DNA of 19,823 nucleotides. Origin: Lachnoclostridium sp. UBA7097. Its GTDB lineage: Bacteria; Bacillota; Clostridia; Lachnospirales; Lachnospiraceae. Both the position numbers and the translations under genes were made by a program. The notes under the pieces were generated by a model. That model saw only the letters and a list, made by a program, of their open reading frames with translations. It did not search any database and was not told the origin of the DNA. Within the stretch, counting starts at the first letter, position 1; each line of letters starts with the position of its first letter. Location: the NCBI GenBank assembly GCA_002499945.1, contig DKYP01000067.1:53377-73199 (forward strand), given 5' to 3'. Below are positions 15,764 to 19,823 of this stretch, in pieces.

Positions 15764-16891
15764 ATGTTTGACATAAAAAACTATTCCAAATCTGTAGATT
15801 TTCTTTTAGAAAATGCCGGGCCTGTTATACAATACCGTTTACATAAAGAAATCTTAAAAGATATTGATAAAAATGAAGAAGAAAATTTATTAAGCCGGGT
15901 TTACGAAATGCCTTTATTCCAGCTTCTTAAAACTTATGTCAAGCCAAATGGTTATATCGGAAGTGGGATGCATAGCTGGGATAACTGGCGTGGGACAGTT
16001 TTGCATGAAACACCATTACAGGATGGGGAGAACGCTGCAAGGCTGCTCTCGTATTACAAAATTCCAAAAGAACACCCTGTTGTAAAGAATTTTATTTCAG
16101 TTTTGCGTGATGAAGAAATTTTACGCAAGGAATTTTCTTATATTCCTCCTGAAATACCACGTTTTAATAACCGGTTTGAAGGCATTAATAATGGAAATTC
16201 TCTTATGTCCCTGGTTTATACATTACAGGCAATGCTTGGATATGGTGATGATTATAATGATTTAAAAGATTTCCAGCAGATATCACTTAAAGGATTCTGC
16301 CATATCCTTGAAATACAATCACTTGAAGAAATAACAAAATTTAACCCAGATGCAAAACGTAAATATAATTATCCATATATTGAAGCAGATGAGTATTTCC
16401 CTAATGTCTATACAGTTTCAATGCTTGCATATACAAAAAGCTGGCGCAGCAAAGAAAATATGCATATGCTTTCAGATGCCTTTAACCATATAAATACTAT
16501 TATGAAACCATGCAACAATATGCATGTACATATAAAAAGTAAATATATTGCTCCTTGTTTTGCACTTATAAGGCCAATACGTGCCTTTGACACTGGTATA
16601 ATTGATATTGTGAACTACAGGCGGCTTTTAACTGAAATTGCAATGACGGGGGCGGGCATGGAAACGAAAGTTATACGCCAGTCAGCAAATAATATAAACG
16701 AAGCTCTTAGCAAAGACGGAATACTTCACCTGGATTTTACAAAGCCATATAATAAGCATTATTCCCCAGAGTGTTTAAAGTACCCTTCACCATATACAGA
16801 TGTAATGCTTGAAGCCTCATATAAAGATAAAAATGCATTATTATGTGACCTTACATTCTGGGCTTTAGAATTTTTATTTTTGGTTTTATAA
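15764..16891 (+). CDS. Unrecognised 375-aa protein, possible alpha/alpha-toroid fold
   Basis: I do not recognise this protein with certainty. It is 375 residues, soluble by eye, with no signal peptide and no membrane helix except a hydrophobic last turn (ALEFLFLVL). The repeated spacing of helical segments, with conserved-looking VIQYRLHKEILKDI (22-35), HSWDNWRGTVLH and CDLTFWALEFL near the end, reminds me of prenyltransferase/terpene-cyclase-like alpha/alpha-toroid proteins, but no DxDD or other catalytic motif is visible, so no enzyme activity is claimed. It is aromatic-, Asn- and Lys-rich. The start is firm: AGGAGGG at 15754-15760 just before the ATG. It lies 30 nt behind the DUF262-DUF1524 gene, so it is probably co-transcribed and may be an accessory of that system; this is inference from position only. 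Confidence 0.6.
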   Translation: MFDIKNYSKSVDFLLENAGPVIQYRLHKEILKDIDKNEEENLLSRVYEMPLFQLLKTYVKPNGYIGSGMHSWDNWRGTVLHETPLQDGENAARLLSYYKIPKEHPVVKNFISVLRDEEILRKEFSYIPPEIPRFNNRFEGINNGNSLMSLVYTLQAMLGYGDDYNDLKDFQQISLKGFCHILEIQSLEEITKFNPDAKRKYNYPYIEADEYFPNVYTVSMLAYTKSWRSKENMHMLSDAFNHINTIMKPCNNMHVHIKSKYIAPCFALIRPIRAFDTGIIDIVNYRRLLTEIAMTGAGMETKVIRQSANNINEALSKDGILHLDFTKPYNKHYSPECLKYPSPYTDVMLEASYKDKNALLCDLTFWALEFLFLVL

Positions 16892-16978
16892 GCTTTTTTT
16901 CTGGATAATTCTTTATTATCAAAATTTGTTATAAACACTCCATACTAAGCGTACAGGCAATTTTATATGCCATTGGAA

Positions 16979-17011
16979 ATGCCATGCAAAGGATTATATA
17001 TTGCATGGCAT
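16979..17011. terminator. Hairpin between convergent genes
   Basis: ATGCCATGCAA (16979-16989) and TTGCATGGCAT (17001-17011) form a perfect 11-bp stem with an 11-nt loop, placed between the 375-aa gene (plus) and the small membrane protein gene (minus). There is no T-run after it on either strand, so termination by it is unproven; a structured 3' end is an alternative. The rest of 16892-17036 shows nothing else. Confidence 0.5.
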
Positions 17012-17036
17012 CCTGATGTATTACTATATAAAAACT

Positions 17037-17264
17037 TTATTCATAAATATTTAAGTAGATTTGTATAAAAATTAATACAATACCTGTAATTATACAAATT
17101 ATTCCTCCAAAGCGTGTGGATTTCACATAAGAATCTGATGGCTCAGTTGCATCATATGACTTCCATGATTCTGTTATTCTCCAGAAAAGTTCTGGCTGTT
17201 TATAGAGAAAAATCCCTAATACAATAAAGAAAATTTCAATTAAAGCTGCAACAATGTATTCCAT
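17037..17264 (-). CDS. Small two-helix membrane protein (DUF6199-like)
   Basis: A 75-residue protein beginning MEYIVAALIEIFFIVLGIFL. It has one helix at about 3-21 and a second near the end (about 52-71, IICIITGIVLIFIQIYL). Between them lies PELFWRITESWKSYDATEPS followed by DSYVKSTRFGG, a polar segment that I recall from small conserved Firmicute membrane proteins (DUF6199-like, by memory). An upstream in-frame ATG at 17291 would give 84 residues, but AAAGGGGG sits just before ATG 17264, so I chose the shorter form. Function is unknown. It has its own good promoter and appears monocistronic. Confidence 0.75.
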   Translation of the reverse strand: MEYIVAALIEIFFIVLGIFLYKQPELFWRITESWKSYDATEPSDSYVKSTRFGGIICIITGIVLIFIQIYLNIYE

Positions 17265-17314
17265 AATTACTCCCCCTTTCTGGTAAAACACATTTTAAAA
17301 TTATAACCATTTTT

Positions 17315-17343
17315 ATTATACCAAAAAAGTACCAGTGCTTCAA
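17315..17343 (-). promoter_or_regulatory. Sigma-A promoter of the small membrane protein gene
   Basis: On the minus strand TTGAAG (17343-17338) and a perfect TATAAT (17320-17315) are 17 nt apart, about 50 nt upstream of the ATG. The -35 box is also the left arm of a small CTTCAA/TTGAAG inverted repeat (17338-17357), which could be an operator or chance. Confidence 0.7.
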
Positions 17344-17406
17344 TGCCGTCTTTGAAGAAAAATCTATTATATTTTATTTTTATATGTAATAATTCCCTGT
17401 CTTTAA

Positions 17407-17436
17407 TTGTTAATATAGTGGAAGGCCTTTTATACT
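17407..17436 (+). promoter_or_regulatory. Probable promoter of the ECF sigma operon
   Basis: TTGTTA (17407-17412) and TATACT (17431-17436) are 18 nt apart and lie about 28 nt before the ECF start. The -10 box is good and the -35 box is modest. I cannot pick out a separate ECF-type AAC/CGT promoter with confidence, so autoregulation is open. Confidence 0.5.
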
Positions 17437-17442
17437 AAAAGG
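17426..17442. promoter_or_regulatory. Perfect 7-3-7 dyad over the -10 box of the ECF operon
   Basis: CCTTTTA-TAC-TAAAAGG is a perfect inverted repeat centred on the -10 hexamer (17431-17436). Because it overlaps the -10 and ends near the expected start of transcription, it would act as a DNA operator rather than an RNA hairpin. The binding protein is unknown; the XRE regulator at 19120-19515 is a possible but unproven candidate. Confidence 0.5.
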
Positions 17443-17463
17443 AAAGGAGGCAGGTATAGGGAG

Positions 17464-17928
17464 ATGGATTATGAAAAGATTGTAGAAGAGAATATTAATT
17501 TTGTATACCGGGCAGCAGTTTGTTACTGCAAGAATACAAGGGATGCAGAGGATATTGTGCAGAATACATTTTTAAAGCTTCTCCAGTCGGGACAGGAATT
17601 CCAGGATAAAGAACATATACGTAAATGGCTTGTAAGGGTGGCTGTAAACGAGTGTAAAAATATGTGGAAATCTTACTGGAACAGGAATGTAATTTCCCTG
17701 GAAACACTGGAATATGAAAAAGAGGCTGTACGGACGGATGAACAAAAGGAGTTATTACAGGCAGTTATGGGGCTTCCGCCAAAATACCGTATTGTAATAC
17801 ATCTTTATTATTATGAAGGATACCATGTAAAAGAAATCGCAGACATGCTTCATCTCTCTGAATCAAATGTGCAGATACGCCTTATGCGGGCAAGGAAAAA
17901 ATTAAAAGAATATTTAAAGGAGGAATAG
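17464..17928 (+). CDS. ECF-type RNA polymerase sigma factor
   Basis: A 154-residue sigma-70 family protein with only regions 2 and 4, the ECF layout. Region 2 (about 5-70) contains FVYRAAVCYCKNTRDAEDIV followed by QNTFLKLL, the polymerase-binding helix, then IRKWLVRVAVNECKNMW, the -10 recognition helix. Region 4 (about 98-150) has LLQAVMGLPPKYRIVIHLYY followed by YEGYHVKEIADMLHLSES, and NVQIRLMRARKKLKEYL, the helix-turn-helix that reads the -35. It should direct polymerase to a small regulon, probably including its own operon, when released from the membrane partner. GGAGG at 17446-17450 is 13 nt from the ATG, a rather long spacing; AGGGAG right before the ATG is too close to serve. It ends 3 nt before its partner gene. 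Confidence 0.94.
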   Translation: MDYEKIVEENINFVYRAAVCYCKNTRDAEDIVQNTFLKLLQSGQEFQDKEHIRKWLVRVAVNECKNMWKSYWNRNVISLETLEYEKEAVRTDEQKELLQAVMGLPPKYRIVIHLYYYEGYHVKEIADMLHLSESNVQIRLMRARKKLKEYLKEE

Positions 17929-17931
17929 CTT

Positions 17932-19059
17932 ATGAAGGATATAAGAAAAGATTATACAGATGCAATGGATACTGTGCAAGCCCCGGAAGAATTAACCAGC
18001 AGGACAAAAGATATTGCAAAATATAGCGGTAAAAAGGTGGCATATGGAAACAGAAAAGCTTATAAGAAAATATTAGCAGCAATGGCAGCAGCGGCAGTAT
18101 TTGCCATGGCAATATTTGTACCAGATACTTCAGCCAAGTATATAAAGAAAATATTTGCAGGTTTCTGGAGCGGCAATAAAGAAGTTGGTTCTTATGCAGA
18201 GCAGCCAGATGGTAATTTATATACAGATGAGGATAAACATATAAAAATGTCTGTGGAAGAAATCCTTTCAGATGAAGTCTGTGTCCAGGCAGTTGTAAAA
18301 TTTAAAGCAAAAGATGAAAAAGGCATTGAATGGTTAAATAATTATGCGCCAGAAATAAACCAGGACGCAGCAACAACAAAAGAAGTATTCATGCATTCAT
18401 TATGTATTATACCTGATTTTGAAAGCGGGCTGGGTGTTGGCGGTTCATCAGGGTTTATGGAATTGGAAAAGTACAGAAGTGATAATGAAAGGTATTTTAC
18501 AATACAATATCTGGCAACTGAACCTATGGACAGCGGATTAATCCATTATTCCCTGCCATCTGGCACTGGATATGAAATGGAAATTGATATAAAGGGTAAT
18601 GTGCCGGTTTATAATTATAACCTTGAACTAAAAGATGGAAAAGGCATAAGCAAATATTATGAACCAAAGAAAATACGCCTGTCTAAATTATCAGTTGTAG
18701 TATATGGTAAAAATACTGGCTTATTTACAGAAGACGGGAAAGAATTTACAAAGGAATATATGGTGGAAACAGATAAAGAAATGTTCAGGTCATTTGGAAT
18801 GGTAAAAGAAAATGGCAGTATAAAGAGTTATGACTTTTCAGGAGCAAGTATCGGGGAACTTGGCAGAAAAGCAAAAATAGATAATGAAGGGTGCGACTGT
18901 TTTGTATTATCACAGATTTTCTGCAGGACAAAGGTCACAGACATAGGCAGTGATGGCAATGTGAAAGGTGGACAGAACGTTATAAGTTTTTCGCCAGAAA
19001 AATATAAAGGGATACAGCTGGTAACAGAAAATGGAAGTGCAACATATCTTTTTAAATAA
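17932..19059 (+). CDS. DUF4179-type membrane partner of the ECF sigma, probable anti-sigma factor
   Basis: A 375-residue single-pass membrane protein. The N-terminal 44 residues are cytoplasmic and start MKDIRKDYTDAMDTVQAPEE, the short amphipathic pattern seen in anti-sigma proteins of the DUF4179 group. One helix follows at about 46-64 (ILAAMAAAAVFAMAIFVP), and then an extracytoplasmic domain of about 310 residues begins around TSAKYIKKIFAGFWSG. There is no zinc-finger HxxxCxxC in the N-terminal part, so it is not a ZAS-type anti-sigma. The outer domain is rich in Gly/Asp/Lys with beta character and an isolated CDC near 320. The AAGGAGG ribosome site lies inside the end of the sigma gene, so the two are translationally coupled. 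It likely holds the sigma at the membrane until an envelope signal arrives; the signal is unknown. Confidence 0.78.
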   Translation: MKDIRKDYTDAMDTVQAPEELTSRTKDIAKYSGKKVAYGNRKAYKKILAAMAAAAVFAMAIFVPDTSAKYIKKIFAGFWSGNKEVGSYAEQPDGNLYTDEDKHIKMSVEEILSDEVCVQAVVKFKAKDEKGIEWLNNYAPEINQDAATTKEVFMHSLCIIPDFESGLGVGGSSGFMELEKYRSDNERYFTIQYLATEPMDSGLIHYSLPSGTGYEMEIDIKGNVPVYNYNLELKDGKGISKYYEPKKIRLSKLSVVVYGKNTGLFTEDGKEFTKEYMVETDKEMFRSFGMVKENGSIKSYDFSGASIGELGRKAKIDNEGCDCFVLSQIFCRTKVTDIGSDGNVKGGQNVISFSPEKYKGIQLVTENGSATYLFK

Positions 19060-19107
19060 TGTTATAATTAATATAACCAGCTCCGCTGCAGCCAAAAATA
19101 TTTACAG

Positions 19108-19137
19108 AAAAAACAGGCATTAAATGCCTGTTTTTTT
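19108..19137. terminator. Strong bidirectional rho-independent terminator
   Basis: A perfect 13-bp stem (arms 19108-19120 and 19124-19136, core ACAGGCAT / ATGCCTGT) with a TAA loop is followed by seven Ts on the plus strand and preceded by six As, so it can end both the sigma operon and the convergent XRE gene. The XRE stop codon lies in the left arm and loop, which means the XRE coding end is part of the terminator. Confidence 0.9.
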
Positions 19138-19515
19138 ATCTTGTACATATGCCGTTTTCCTCTTTTGTGACTGGGCATGTGTTTCAATATCCTTTGCGAT
19201 TTGTAGTAATTTCAACATCTGCTGCTGTGTGTATTCAGAAGAAGAAAAATATAGATTGTTAATTAATACATTATTTTTAACAGGTTCAGAAGAATATTTA
19301 GAAATATACCCTTTTAGTAAGTAGTCTAAACTTACAGATAAAATATCACTTATTTGTATCAAATGTTTAACAGAAAGCCCGGTTATCCCCCGTTCAGCCT
19401 CGCTATAATGTTTTTGTGAAATACCAAGCATTTCTGCAAGTTTTTCCTGTGTAAGGCTGTTTTCTTTTCTTAATTGCTTTAGACGCAATCCAATCTCTTG
19501 TTTATAATTTTCCAT
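19120..19515 (-). CDS. XRE-family helix-turn-helix transcriptional regulator
   Basis: A 131-residue protein with an N-terminal HTH_3 domain (about 8-64): IGLRLKQLRKENSLTQEKLA followed by EMLGISQKHYSEAERGITGLSV, then ISDILSVSLDYLLKG, which matches SinR/Cro-type regulators. The C-terminal part (about 68-131) has a short linker, a helix QQQMLKLLQIAKDIETHAQ-like segment and a basic tail, probably for dimerisation. The ATG at 19515 has an AGAGGA site just upstream. It may bind the inverted repeats around its own upstream region. Its targets are unknown, and I see no toxin gene next to it. Confidence 0.9.
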   Translation of the reverse strand: MENYKQEIGLRLKQLRKENSLTQEKLAEMLGISQKHYSEAERGITGLSVKHLIQISDILSVSLDYLLKGYISKYSSEPVKNNVLINNLYFSSSEYTQQQMLKLLQIAKDIETHAQSQKRKTAYVQDKKTGI

Positions 19516-19545
19516 AAAAATCCTCTTTTCTGCATTACTTTTAAC

Positions 19546-19564
19546 GTCCCATGCCTGATGGGAC
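19546..19564. repeat. 7-bp-stem inverted repeat upstream of the XRE gene
   Basis: GTCCCAT and ATGGGAC flank a 5-nt GCCTG loop. Its closeness to the XRE start makes it a candidate autoregulatory operator. CTGTGC just after it (19564-19569) can also pair with GCACAG at 19597-19602. Confidence 0.4.
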
Positions 19565-19780
19565 TGTGCTTATTAAAACAATTTGTACCAGGCAACGCAC
19601 AGAGTGGCTTAAATAGTAAAAAGGACAGGCATGTTTATAAAAAATTCTGGCAATCCACCTTTAAAAATTATAATCTGGTTAATTGCCAGAAAATATTCAT
19701 ACCAAAATGCCAGGGCAGGGTATAACACCTAATAGGTATATATTATATGGATAGGGTGCTGTTAGATAAACAAACAAAAG

Positions 19781-19814
19781 AGTATATTATAAAAAAATAT
19801 ACTTATTAAGTATA
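19781..19814. repeat. Overlapping AGTATA/TATACT palindromes at the right edge
   Basis: Three copies of the AGTATA hexamer in alternating orientation (19781-19786, 19798-19803 reversed, 19809-19814) build two overlapping perfect dyads. The 8-1-8 palindrome at 19798-19814 is the longer. This is a typical layout for a multi-site operator, but AT-rich sequence makes chance matches more likely. Confidence 0.4.
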
Positions 19815-19823
19815 AAATGGACA

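Larger units (their letters stand above)
19516..19823. other. Non-coding AT-rich region with several inverted repeats
   Basis: No credible gene is seen in this 308-nt stretch up to the right edge. It contains GTCCCAT-N5-ATGGGAC (19546-19564), a hairpin 31 nt upstream of the XRE start; TTCTGGCAAT / ATTGCCAGAA (19645-19654 and 19682-19691); and overlapping palindromes AGTATATT / AATATACT (19781-19803) and TATACTTA-T-TAAGTATA (19798-19814). A promoter for XRE is likely here but no good box pair could be fixed. The right edge may lead into a promoter for a gene beyond the window. Confidence 0.5.

Noticed and set aside
17265..17291. Longer start for the small membrane protein
   Set aside because: The 9 extra residues cover the ribosome site GGGGGA at 17276-17271, which instead serves ATG 17264.
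19498..19725. 75-codon plus-strand frame over the XRE upstream region
   Set aside because: It begins inside the XRE gene on the opposite strand, has no ribosome site, and its translation has no recognisable pattern; the inverted repeats explain the region better.
19747..19809. 20-residue open frame at the right edge
   Set aside because: It begins after only a weak AGGT, has no recognisable sequence features, and lies over the palindromes, so it is probably chance.

Overview
This window is about 20 kb of low-GC DNA that most likely comes from an anaerobic Firmicute of the Clostridia, probably a Lachnospiraceae-like gut bacterium. The evidence is the strong AGGAGG-type ribosome sites, near-consensus sigma-A promoters, heavy use of AGG/ATA/AAA codons, and the gene types present: BlaI with an M56 antirepressor, an ECF sigma with a DUF4179-type partner, and a CgeB-like glycosyltransferase. 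Genus assignment is inference. No rRNA, tRNA, CRISPR array, transposase or insertion sequence was seen. The regions look like ordinary chromosomal operons with some accessory cassettes.

Layout from left to right. (1) 1-2724, minus strand: a polyphosphate operon, ppx-like (Ppx/GppA) followed by ppk1, the latter running off the left edge. (2) 2828-6152, plus: a BlaI/MecI-type repressor and a very large BlaR1/MecR1-like M56 metalloprotease, behind a consensus promoter with a TACA-N2-TGTA operator at the -10 box. (3) 6193-7023, plus: a monocistronic, short flagellin-like gene, ended by a 16-bp-stem hairpin shared with the convergent operon. (4) 7139-10185, minus: an O-antigen-ligase/polymerase-like membrane protein and a CgeB-like glycosyltransferase, separated by 2 nt. 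(5) 10328-14014, plus: two overlapping half-size ABC exporter genes whose motifs predict a heterodimer with one degenerate and one competent ATP site. (6) 14096-16891, plus: a DUF262-DUF1524 (GmrSD-like) nuclease candidate followed 30 nt later by an unrecognised 375-aa protein. (7) 17037-17264, minus: a small two-helix membrane protein. (8) 17407-19059, plus: an ECF sigma factor and its translationally coupled membrane partner, with a perfect 7-3-7 dyad over the -10 box. (9) 19120-19515, minus: an XRE/HTH repressor, then about 300 bp of AT-rich non-coding DNA with several inverted repeats up to the right edge.

How the parts may work together: the window has three envelope-sensing or regulatory units (BlaI/M56, ECF sigma/DUF4179, XRE) and a surface group (flagellin-like protein, O-antigen ligase, glycosyltransferase, ABC exporter). 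The most promising unexplained items are these: the M56 sensor, whose roughly 570-residue outer domain lacks the penicillin-binding fold expected of BlaR1; the solitary truncated flagellin that keeps the D1 core motif but has a shortened N-terminal D0 helix and faces glycan genes; the two-gene DUF262-DUF1524 plus unknown-protein cassette as a possible defence unit; and a Ppx whose HD metal-binding doublet is replaced.
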